Below, piece by piece: positions 33,801 through 41,102 of a stretch of DNA of 48,336 nucleotides. The notes under the pieces are model-generated. The model made no database searches, had not been told where the DNA came from, and was given only the letters and a program-made list of their open reading frames with translations. The stretch spans positions 1-48,336 of the forward strand of contig JAJEDY010000044.1 of assembly GCA_022821275.1 (NCBI GenBank), read 5' to 3'. Each line of letters starts with the position of its first letter. The stretch's first letter is position 1. Position numbers and translations under genes: made by a program. Origin of the DNA: Candidatus Latescibacterota bacterium (GTDB taxonomy: Bacteria; Latescibacterota; UBA2968).

Positions 33801-35050
33801 GAAATCTCCATCGCAGAAAAGGTCCTTGTGCTTTTGCCAAAACTATCCCGCTCTACACCAAACCACTGCAAGACGGAAAGCCAGAGATTTGACAGGGGAA
33901 TCCGTTTGTGTGCCTCAGCAGGACACACGAGATGTCCTTGATGTTTTAAACCGCCCCCCGCGAGAATTACTGGCAAATTCCTATTGGAATGCCTTGAGCC
34001 ATCGCCCATGCCACTTCCCAGAACGACCAATGTGTCGTCAAACACCTTGGCTTCTTTGAGACGATCCAGAAACCGACTAAACTGGGTCAATAAATATTTT
34101 TCCACAATCTGCAGGTCTTTCAATCGTCCCTCCTCCTGGCCGTGATGCGAAAGGCCGTGATATCCACCAAGATTGAGTTCGGACGTCTTAAAGCCCATGG
34201 GGATTTCAAAGGTCACAACCCGTGTCGAGTCTGTCTGTAATGCCAGTGTTAGCAGATCGTAAAAAAGCGGCATTTCCTCAATTTGCATCCGTTCGAGGTC
34301 TTCCACAGGTTCAATTGGGGATTCTGGCTTGGGTTTGTCGAGCCATTCGCGCGACATTTGCAGGCGACGCTCGACATCGCGCACCGAAGTCAGGTATTGG
34401 TCCAGCTTACCGCGATCCGCCGCATTTAACTGCCCATCGAGTGTCTTTGCCGACGCGAGCAAGGCGTCAAGTACGCTGCCCCGATTTGATAATGTGCGAC
34501 GCTCTGCGCTTTGCGTAGCTGCATCATTCTGTACAAACAAAGCCTGGAAAATGCGGGCGGGATTGTTAATCGGTGCCACATTTACGCCCGACCGCGTCCA
34601 TACCATGTCTGTACCTCCGCCCAGCCCTGCAGTAATTGAGGGAAAGCGCGTTGTGCTGCCCACATGCTCAGCCGCGACCTGATCCAGCGTCATATTTTTT
34701 TCGGGGAAACCCGCGGCTTCTTCCTTGCGTATGCTGCTCAGAAATACATGTACGCCGGAGTGCCCTCCGCCCGTACCGTGATCGAGATTTGAAAAGATAG
34801 TAAAATCATCCCGATGTGAATCGATATATTTCAAGCTCAGGCTCGTCTCATAGTCCTTTCCGGACTGCTCGGGGAAAAATCCACCAGGCCAGAATCCCAG
34901 ATGATTGCCCACGCAGACCAGACGCCTCGGATTTGTCGCACCGTACACCATGTTGCTTTCTAAGAAGGGCAAAGATAGGGCTATGCCTGCGCCCTGTAAA
35001 AAGTGTCTGCGATTAACTCTTGCTTGCAAAAGTTCAGAAATGACGTTCAT
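33797..35050 (-). CDS. DUF1552-family protein with twin-arginine signal
   Basis: The 417-residue protein has a twin-arginine motif, NRRHFLQGAG, at residues 13-22, indicating folded export. The remainder resembles the DUF1552 family: RRLVCVGNHLGFWPGGFFPE, a HGTGGGHSGVH segment, and later VLGSGMGDGSRHSNRNLPVILAGGG near the end, which recalls the alkaline-phosphatase-like/sulfatase core. The function is unknown. It is the first gene of an operon with DUF1592 and two sulfatases. The ATG at 35050 has GAGG at a suitable distance, and a strong promoter lies upstream. Confidence 0.88.
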   Translation of the reverse strand: MNVISELLQARVNRRHFLQGAGIALSLPFLESNMVYGATNPRRLVCVGNHLGFWPGGFFPEQSGKDYETSLSLKYIDSHRDDFTIFSNLDHGTGGGHSGVHVFLSSIRKEEAAGFPEKNMTLDQVAAEHVGSTTRFPSITAGLGGGTDMVWTRSGVNVAPINNPARIFQALFVQNDAATQSAERRTLSNRGSVLDALLASAKTLDGQLNAADRGKLDQYLTSVRDVERRLQMSREWLDKPKPESPIEPVEDLERMQIEEMPLFYDLLTLALQTDSTRVVTFEIPMGFKTSELNLGGYHGLSHHGQEEGRLKDLQIVEKYLLTQFSRFLDRLKEAKVFDDTLVVLGSGMGDGSRHSNRNLPVILAGGGLKHQGHLVCPAEAHKRIPLSNLWLSVLQWFGVERDSFGKSTRTFSAMEIS

Positions 35051-35100
35051 GTCTTATCCTCTTCTATATAAGTTGGAATCTCTACGCCAAAATCCGTTCT

Positions 35101-35130
35101 AATATAGCAGACGCCAAAGTCTTTTGTCAA
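35101..35130 (-). promoter_or_regulatory. Strong sigma-70-type promoter for the DUF1552/DUF1592/sulfatase operon
   Basis: On the minus strand a perfect TTGACA (35130-35125) is separated by 18 bases from TATATT (35106-35101). Transcription would start near 35094, leaving a leader of about 44 bases before the ATG at 35050. The genes from 35050 to 28736 follow with gaps of at most 37 bases, so this probably drives all four. Confidence 0.6.
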
Positions 35131-35164
35131 GCTGGTGATAGGTGTCAAGGAGAACAGGACTGAA

Positions 35165-36052
35165 TCACTCTAAGTGGTTGTCCAGGAATTCCAATACTCT
35201 CGCGAAGGCGGCTTTCACTTGAGGATTCCACCAGCGTCCGTCGAATCCGTGGCCACCTCCCTCAAGCGTGACCATCTCGTGATCTACGCCCGCCTCCTTC
35301 AGGCGGTTCTGCATACGCACAGACAGTTCGTACGGAACGTCGGTGTCGTCTGTCCCGTGTAGCAGTAGCGTTGGTGGATAGTTCGCGTCAACATTCTGGT
35401 CTGGACAGTACCGGGTAAAAAACGCGGGGTCCTTCGCGGGATCGAAGCCGCTGACCTCGATCGGCCAGATGCCCTGCTGCCGCGTGTACAGATAGAATGT
35501 GCCTGGACGTCTGCCTTCCGAAATCGCTCTCGACTCGATCTGCTCCATCGCCGCTTCGCGCCCGATGTGCCGCTGCGCCAGGTAGAACGGGGATGGTTTT
35601 GAATACCACGAACCGATCAGGTCTCCATATCCATAAAAGGATACCAGAGCCCTAGGCTTCGAATCGAACGTGCCCGACATCAACGCCAGATAACCGCCCG
35701 CGGAATGTCCGACAGCACCAATTCGCGCAGGATCGACACCGAGTTCATCTGCGTTCGACCGAATCCACCCAAACGCATCGCGGACGTCTGCTATGATCTC
35801 TGGTAGTTTGGTCTCAGGGGCGAGCCGGTAGTCGATCGAGATGACTTTGTATCCCGCATCCACGTAGCGAGCCGCGTGGCCCTGACCGTTTTCTCGACTG
35901 CCCATTATGAGTGCACCACCGTGAATCCACACTACGGCGGGGGATATTTCGGTCATCGCTTCTGATGAATACACGTCGAGATGGATGTCGCAGTCTGCCG
36001 TCTTCTTGAAGGCGTAGGTTCGGCGTAAGAGTGTGAAAATGGGTTCTGGCAA
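35165..36052 (-). CDS. Alpha/beta hydrolase, carboxylesterase (BD-FAE-like)
   Basis: The 295-residue protein has the alpha/beta hydrolase fold. VVWIHGGALIMGS carries the oxyanion-hole HGG, GAVGHSAGGYLALM holds the nucleophile serine in GHSAG, and the C-terminal TLLLHGTDDTDVPYE and EGGGHGF provide the catalytic aspartate and histidine. This places it with the esterase/BD-FAE group. The start appears to be TTG at 36052, with GAGGA just upstream, and no in-frame ATG precedes the core. It lies 10 bases downstream of the HAD gene. The substrate is unknown; no signal peptide is visible. Confidence 0.85.
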   Translation of the reverse strand: MPEPIFTLLRRTYAFKKTADCDIHLDVYSSEAMTEISPAVVWIHGGALIMGSRENGQGHAARYVDAGYKVISIDYRLAPETKLPEIIADVRDAFGWIRSNADELGVDPARIGAVGHSAGGYLALMSGTFDSKPRALVSFYGYGDLIGSWYSKPSPFYLAQRHIGREAAMEQIESRAISEGRRPGTFYLYTRQQGIWPIEVSGFDPAKDPAFFTRYCPDQNVDANYPPTLLLHGTDDTDVPYELSVRMQNRLKEAGVDHEMVTLEGGGHGFDGRWWNPQVKAAFARVLEFLDNHLE

Positions 36053-36062
36053 AGTATCCTCG

Positions 36063-36671
36063 TTATTGAAGAAGATCCAGATGATTCAGCTTCTGCCGAA
36101 GACCGTCGGCTCCAACATAGGTGTGCCCACTTATACCCAATCTGGTCGCCGCTGCCACATGCCCGGCGTTGTCGTCTATGAACAGAGCCTGACCCGGAAC
36201 TGCGCCTACGGTATTTAGGGCTGCGAAGTAGATGTTGGGATCGGGTTTTGCGTATCCCACTTCTGAGGAGTTGATGATGTAGTCAAAATTCTCGGCGATG
36301 CCCAGTCGCCGAAGGTCTGAGAGTAACCTCGATGTCGCATTGCTGATGAGGACTAACCTCGCCCTCTTTCGACAAGTCTGCAAGATCTCCAGGACCTCCA
36401 AATTGACCTCTCCTGGCGATGCGGACCAGAGTTCAACCGCACGCTCCGCGTTGGCTTCTGGAAAGTCTTGGCTGAGCAGGTCCGCAATTCTCCTACGCCA
36501 CTCATCGTCAGAGATTTTTCCCGTGATTACCAGGGGGAGCAAGTCATCGGAGAACGCAGCCCCTGGGATGGCTCCTTCGGGAAGCCCGGTTGCTCGCTCT
36601 GCCTTCCGATGTATTTCAGGGGACCAGATCCGAATCACCCCATCGAGGTCTGTCAAGATTGCGTTTGTCAT
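36063..36671 (-). CDS. HAD-like hydrolase
   Basis: The 202-residue protein begins ILTDLDGVIRIW, the first HAD motif with the nucleophilic aspartate and the second aspartate two residues on (DLDG). LVLISNATSRLL gives motif II (the asparagine-containing S/T-N) and KPDPNIYFAAL motif III (K). FIDDNAGHVAAA is motif IV with its acidic pair. The HAD-IA cap region is between residues 15 and 85. It probably dephosphorylates a small metabolite. It lies upstream of the esterase gene and diverges from the LamG/propeller gene, which has its own promoter candidate. Confidence 0.88.
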   Translation of the reverse strand: MTNAILTDLDGVIRIWSPEIHRKAERATGLPEGAIPGAAFSDDLLPLVITGKISDDEWRRRIADLLSQDFPEANAERAVELWSASPGEVNLEVLEILQTCRKRARLVLISNATSRLLSDLRRLGIAENFDYIINSSEVGYAKPDPNIYFAALNTVGAVPGQALFIDDNAGHVAAATRLGISGHTYVGADGLRQKLNHLDLLQ

Positions 36672-36703
36672 TGTAAATCTCCGGGGACGAATAGACGAAT
36701 CAT

Positions 36704-36732
36704 TTGATAATTCGGCTTGTGGGACGTATCTT
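36704..36732 (+). promoter_or_regulatory. Candidate promoter for the LamG/propeller gene
   Basis: TTGATA at 36704-36709 and TATCTT at 36727-36732 are spaced by 17 bases. A leader of about 43 bases would precede the ATG at 36782. Confidence 0.4.
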
Positions 36733-36781
36733 TGATTATAGATCTCACTCAGCTTTTAACCGCCCAAACCGAGGAAAAATC

Positions 36782-38395
36782 ATGCTGCGAGTCAGCGACC
36801 CCGACCTGATCGCCCACTGGCCATTCCGGGAAGACCTGGAAGACCATTCCGAAAGCGGCCTGTCCATCCAAAATCACGGCGTTGAGATCGGGGAATCAGG
36901 CGGACAAAGAAGCGCCCAATTCAACGGGGCGGAAACCTTTCTGGAAGTTCCCTGCAACCTGTCTATAGGGACAGGCGATTTTTCATTCGCCGGATGGATC
37001 CACACGGATGAATCCGAAGTGGTCGGCGACATCCTCAGCCAATTCGATCCGGAAACCCGCCAGGGGTGGCAGGTCTCAGTCCTCACCCAAACTGGCATGA
37101 CTTCCACCGCGCAATCGAATTACCGCAATCTCCATTTCGGCATCGACAACGGGTATCTCGGGTCCTGGACCGATTGTGGTCGTCCCGGTCAGGCAGTCAA
37201 GATATCTGCACTTTCGACAATAGGTGGACACCTGTACGCGGGCACTTTCGAGAACGGTGAAGAAGAGGTCGGCCATCTGTGGTGCTACGAGGGGGAAGAA
37301 CGCTGGACCGACCTGGGCAATCCAGTCGGATGCAATAGCGTCAACGCCGTTGTCGAATTTCAAGGTGCGCTCTACTGCGCCCTTGGTCGGTATAATTCCA
37401 GCGGATCCGCCCTGGGCGATCCTCTGAATACCACACCCGGCGGTCAGGTCTATCGGGTCGATGCCGATGGCCAATGGACTTTTTGCGGGCATCCTGGCAT
37501 CGAAGACGCCACACCCGAAGAAACACCTACCACGGGACATAACACGGGCAAAGCCGACAACGCCACCGCCCTCACAGTCTATCAGGGCCGGCTCTACGCC
37601 ACCAGCCTCTATCGCGAAGGCGCCTTTGTCTATGATGGCGGCACCACCTGGACGCCCATAGGTCCAGACGTGCGGCTGATGAGTTTCACCATCTATCGGG
37701 ACCGGCTCTACACCCTCGTCAACGGCGGCCCGGTTCTTCGCTACGAAGGCAACGCCGAATGGACCGACTGCGGCTGCCCCGAAGCCTCTACTCAGACCTA
37801 CTCGGCGGTCACTTTTAAGGGCCAGTTCTATGTCGGCACCTGGCCCCAGGGCGAAGTCTATCGATATGACGGCAATACGACCTGGACGTGTCTGGGCCGG
37901 GTCGGGTACGAACGTGAAATCATGGCCATGGGACTTTACAACGGCAAAGTCTATATCGGCTCGCTCCCAATGGCCAATGTCTGGCGGATGGACGGCAATC
38001 GGTTTACATTCCTGGCGTCTCTGGACCGAACGTCCGCGCCTCTGCGGCGGGTCTGGTCCATGTCCGTTTATCAGGGCCGCCTCTATGCCGGCACCCTGCC
38101 GTCCGGGCATGTCTATTCGGTCGAAGCCGGAAAAGTCGCTACCTGGGACCACGCATTTCCCGAAGGATGGCGACACGTAGCCGCCGTCAAGCAAGGCGGT
38201 GTTCTGACCCTGTACGTCGATGGAACCCCCGTCGCTACAACAGACAGCTTCAATCCAAGACGCTACGACCTCAATCCCAACTGCCCCCTCTTAATCGGAT
38301 TTGGTGCCCACGACTATTTTAAAGGCGCTCTGCGGGACCTCCGTATCTATCGTCGGGGTCTCACACCACGGGAAATCCAGAACCTCGCCAGATGA
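36782..38395 (+). CDS. LamG-like (concanavalin-fold) protein with a seven-bladed propeller inserted
   Basis: The protein has 537 residues from the ATG at 36782, preceded by GAGG. Residues 1-124 look like the first half of a LamG/concanavalin-like sandwich (LIAHWPFREDLEDHSE, then FSFAGWIHTDE, then NLHFGIDNG). At about residue 456 the sandwich resumes with EGWRHVAAVKQGGVLTLYVDG and ends FKGALRDLRIYRRGLTPREIQ. Between them, seven repeats each contain a W-T-x-x-G-type element (SWTDCG, RWTDLG, QWTFCG, TWTPIG, EWTDCG, TWTCLG, RFTFLA), the pattern of a kelch-like seven-bladed propeller. No signal peptide is seen. The base composition is richer in G and C than in the neighbours. The function is unknown; a sugar or protein-binding role is likely. 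Confidence 0.75.
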   Translation: MLRVSDPDLIAHWPFREDLEDHSESGLSIQNHGVEIGESGGQRSAQFNGAETFLEVPCNLSIGTGDFSFAGWIHTDESEVVGDILSQFDPETRQGWQVSVLTQTGMTSTAQSNYRNLHFGIDNGYLGSWTDCGRPGQAVKISALSTIGGHLYAGTFENGEEEVGHLWCYEGEERWTDLGNPVGCNSVNAVVEFQGALYCALGRYNSSGSALGDPLNTTPGGQVYRVDADGQWTFCGHPGIEDATPEETPTTGHNTGKADNATALTVYQGRLYATSLYREGAFVYDGGTTWTPIGPDVRLMSFTIYRDRLYTLVNGGPVLRYEGNAEWTDCGCPEASTQTYSAVTFKGQFYVGTWPQGEVYRYDGNTTWTCLGRVGYEREIMAMGLYNGKVYIGSLPMANVWRMDGNRFTFLASLDRTSAPLRRVWSMSVYQGRLYAGTLPSGHVYSVEAGKVATWDHAFPEGWRHVAAVKQGGVLTLYVDGTPVATTDSFNPRRYDLNPNCPLLIGFGAHDYFKGALRDLRIYRRGLTPREIQNLAR

Positions 38396-38420
38396 CCGCG
38401 AGAGAATTAGTGGCATTTCT

Positions 38421-39221
38421 CTACCTGGTTACCGACCAGTAGGTATTGGTGATATGTGGTGAACCCACGTAGGGTTTACCGTCGTGGCTCCCGTATAATT
38501 CCCACTGGTCAAATCCACTCAACCGTAGTAGCAACTGAAATTCCTCCTTGTGAATCCATCGAGCCTGCATTGGCACTTTGGCCTTCTCCCCGTCATACTC
38601 AAAGGTCCAGGTGTAGGTTTCCGTCTGCGATGTCAGGTCACATATTTTCGAGTAATTAACCTGAATCGGCCTTCCTGTCTCGGGGTGCATGCACTCACCG
38701 AATTCCTCCTCTGCTGGCGGGGTGTCCTGGTGAAGGAGTATGTCTTCTGTGTAGGAGGGAATGTAGAAGTTCAGGAGCAGGCGTCCTCCTGGCTGCAGAT
38801 GCTCATAGACACGTCGAAGGCAGTCGATTTGGCTTTGCTGAGTCGGCAGCATCATGAAGGAACTGGCAGGTATGAGAACCGCTGCAAATTGGCGGTCATA
38901 GATAAAATTGGCAAGATTCTGTTGTGAGATTCGAGCATCTATATCTGAAATTCCCGAATCTATTGCCTTGTGTCTGAGCACTTCCAACATGGGAAGCGAA
39001 ATATCAAATCCAAAGATATCAAGCCCATCCAGCAGCAGAGGCAGCATTTTACAACCCGTTCCACAGGCAGCCTCCAATATCGCACCACGCGTGTTCTGCA
39101 ATTGATTTCGGTAAAAATGTAACTCCCGTTCATTTAGTTCAGACCGACCGCCAGTCTCGTTCCATTGGTCATAGATTAGTGCCCACCAATGGGTATCATA
39201 GTTTTTTCCAGTCTCTTGCAT
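38421..39221 (-). CDS. Class I SAM-dependent methyltransferase
   Basis: The 266-residue protein has motif I as ILEAACGTGCKM (about residues 48-59) and an acidic strand-two end (IFGFDISLPM). FAAVLIPASSFMML is motif IV. It is of the Methyltransf_25 type and similar in layout to the methyltransferase at 45295-46101, so the two may be distant paralogues. It converges with the propeller gene (25-base gap) and diverges from the APH-like gene. The substrate is unknown. Confidence 0.85.
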   Translation of the reverse strand: MQETGKNYDTHWWALIYDQWNETGGRSELNERELHFYRNQLQNTRGAILEAACGTGCKMLPLLLDGLDIFGFDISLPMLEVLRHKAIDSGISDIDARISQQNLANFIYDRQFAAVLIPASSFMMLPTQQSQIDCLRRVYEHLQPGGRLLLNFYIPSYTEDILLHQDTPPAEEEFGECMHPETGRPIQVNYSKICDLTSQTETYTWTFEYDGEKAKVPMQARWIHKEEFQLLLRLSGFDQWELYGSHDGKPYVGSPHITNTYWSVTR

Positions 39222-39310
39222 GAGTACCCCTATGCAAAGATAGGTTTGTTTTTTTTATTAAACGAATGCGATTAGCCTCAGTTTTTTTCTGTGTTTTTTA
39301 CACACTATGC

Positions 39311-39338
39311 TTGCTGTCACTTATCCCTTCGCTATATT
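39311..39338 (+). promoter_or_regulatory. Candidate promoter for the APH-like kinase gene
   Basis: TTGCTG at 39311-39316 and TATATT at 39333-39338 are spaced by 16 bases, about 97 bases ahead of the ATG at 39435. A small hairpin, GGCAT/ATGCC at 39353-39368, lies in the leader. The 213-base divergent gap holds nothing else recognisable. Confidence 0.35.
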
Positions 39339-39434
39339 CCGCTGACAATTATGGCATTTTTTTATGCCTTGTGCATCCATATTTGTTGAATAGAAAGGCT
39401 TTCAAACATAATTCTATCGATAAACAGGCAGCGT

Positions 39435-40457
39435 ATGCAAACATCTGAACGGACGAAGACCAACCTGAAGAGTTACGATTCCCTCACCCAAAGAGGCCAG
39501 GCTCGGCGTCTGCGGGAACTCGCGAAGTCCGCACTGCGTCAATTCGGCATTCGCGTCCATCGCCTCGAACTCATCAAGCACCTGGTCAACACGACATTCA
39601 GACTCCGAGCAGATGAAGGAGAATTTCTGGTTCGCGTACACCGGGAAAAAAATTACACTGTTCACCTGGTCGAATCAGAACTGGCGTGGCTCCTGGCGCT
39701 ATCCAAAGAAGCCGATGTTACAGTCCAGACGCCTTATCTCGCCCCAGACGGCAGAATGGTTGTTTTGGCGGAAGCAGCCGGTGTGCCCCAAGCTTATCCC
39801 GTCACCGTGCTTTCCTGGATCAAAGGAAGGATCGTGCCTCAGGTGCGTCGGACAATTAGGCATTACGAAGGCCTCGGGCGCCTTGTTGCCACACTGCACA
39901 AACACGCGATACAGTGGGATCCTCCTGACGATTTCGAACGCCCTGTCTATGATGCCATTCATCAACTGGGAAAGCTCTCAGTCCGACCCTTGCCCGAGTT
40001 AGGGCCTCGATACCTGCCCGCGTACGTCTTGAGGGACATGGAAGCCGTCTATGAACGGCGTCAAGAAGCCGAAAAGGTGTTGGGTACTGGTTGTGAGCAT
40101 TTTGGCCTGATCCACTTTGATCTCAGTTTCAGCAACATCCTGTTCTATGGCGGGGAAGCACTACCGATTGATTTCGATGCGTGTGGCTTCGGTTTTTATG
40201 CCTACGATCTCGGTGTTGCACTGACAGGTCCCTTTGCCTACGAGAACTTTATGGCCCGATGTGAGGCTGTTTTCCGAGGCTATCGCCAGGTCCTACCTCT
40301 CAAGCGCGAATGGATCGAGTACCTCCCGACCTTCATGGCCTCTCGCACGGCTTCCTATATCTTACATGTCGCAGCGGATCCGAAGGCTGTAGAGTCACAG
40401 TGGCGCTCCCTCCTGCGTCCCCTTCTTAAGGCCACTCTTGATCAGTTTCCCCCCTGA
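39435..40457 (+). CDS. APH-family phosphotransferase (aminoglycoside/choline-kinase-like)
   Basis: The 340-residue protein has the kinase-like fold of the APH family. The active-site motif HFDLSFSN at residues 227-234 carries the catalytic aspartate (D229) and the metal-binding asparagine (N234), and IDFDACG at 245-251 supplies the metal-binding aspartate. The N-terminal GEFLVRVHR resembles the lysine-containing strand, with the usual lysine replaced or shifted. Members phosphorylate aminoglycosides, homoserine, choline or fructosamines; the substrate is unknown. It is alone on its strand and converges with a Nudix gene. Confidence 0.85.
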   Translation: MQTSERTKTNLKSYDSLTQRGQARRLRELAKSALRQFGIRVHRLELIKHLVNTTFRLRADEGEFLVRVHREKNYTVHLVESELAWLLALSKEADVTVQTPYLAPDGRMVVLAEAAGVPQAYPVTVLSWIKGRIVPQVRRTIRHYEGLGRLVATLHKHAIQWDPPDDFERPVYDAIHQLGKLSVRPLPELGPRYLPAYVLRDMEAVYERRQEAEKVLGTGCEHFGLIHFDLSFSNILFYGGEALPIDFDACGFGFYAYDLGVALTGPFAYENFMARCEAVFRGYRQVLPLKREWIEYLPTFMASRTASYILHVAADPKAVESQWRSLLRPLLKATLDQFPP

Positions 40458-40524
40458 TGGCCTTACATCATAGAGCATCCGGGTTTTGTTTTTTTGCGGA
40501 CACGCATAGAAAGGCCGCTTTGAA

Positions 40525-41049
40525 TTACGTTTGGAGCTTTTGAAAGGCTTTAAGAGTTGATGGATCAGTGACTATTTCCCTTGCGGCTTCAATCGTCAAC
40601 CATTTGGCGGTATAAAATTCCTGAAGGTCAATGTTGAAATTACTTCCATCTGTAAGAAGCAAATACCAGATGTCATAATGAGAGTGACAGGGTTGCACAG
40701 GATTGTCTATTGATGTAATGGTAAGCAAAAACGGTTGTGGCTCGGATTTGAAAAAGTTCCATATTCCCAATTCTTCACCTATCTCACGGTTCAAAGCTGC
40801 CAAAAGCGTCTCATCTTTATCTATGTGACCACCAGGAGAAAGCCAAAGGCCAGATTTTTTATGGTGGATGACAAATACCTGTTTGTTCTGGGAATCATAG
40901 GGCAGAAAATAGACACAAAAGTGGGTATCCGGATTTTCATCTCGCGTTGGTTTTCCTTCTTTCACCCTTTGTTTATAGCGATCATAGGTTTCCCCATTGT
41001 CACATATATCACGGTCGATAACTTTTGCAATTGATTCTTGTGTTTTCAT
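40525..41049 (-). CDS. Nudix hydrolase
   Basis: The 174-residue protein has a full Nudix box, beginning GGHIDKDETLLAALNREIG and ending EELGI, at the position expected after the first strands (VFVIHHKKSGLWLSPGG). This coordinates the metal for cleaving nucleoside-diphosphate-linked substrates. The lead segment and length are typical of small house-cleaning or ADP-sugar hydrolases, and the substrate is not determinable. It is unrelated in detail to the other Nudix protein in the window. It ends 67 bases from the convergent kinase gene. Confidence 0.88.
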   Translation of the reverse strand: MKTQESIAKVIDRDICDNGETYDRYKQRVKEGKPTRDENPDTHFCVYFLPYDSQNKQVFVIHHKKSGLWLSPGGHIDKDETLLAALNREIGEELGIWNFFKSEPQPFLLTITSIDNPVQPCHSHYDIWYLLLTDGSNFNIDLQEFYTAKWLTIEAAREIVTDPSTLKAFQKLQT

Positions 41050-41102
41050 ATTCGCTTCTTCACCTTACCGTCCGGCAGGGGAGGGACTCTGATTCTCAGA
41101 CT

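Noticed and set aside
40458-40524. Terminator between the APH-like and Nudix genes
   Set aside because: A T-rich stretch is present, but the flanking bases do not form a convincing stem.
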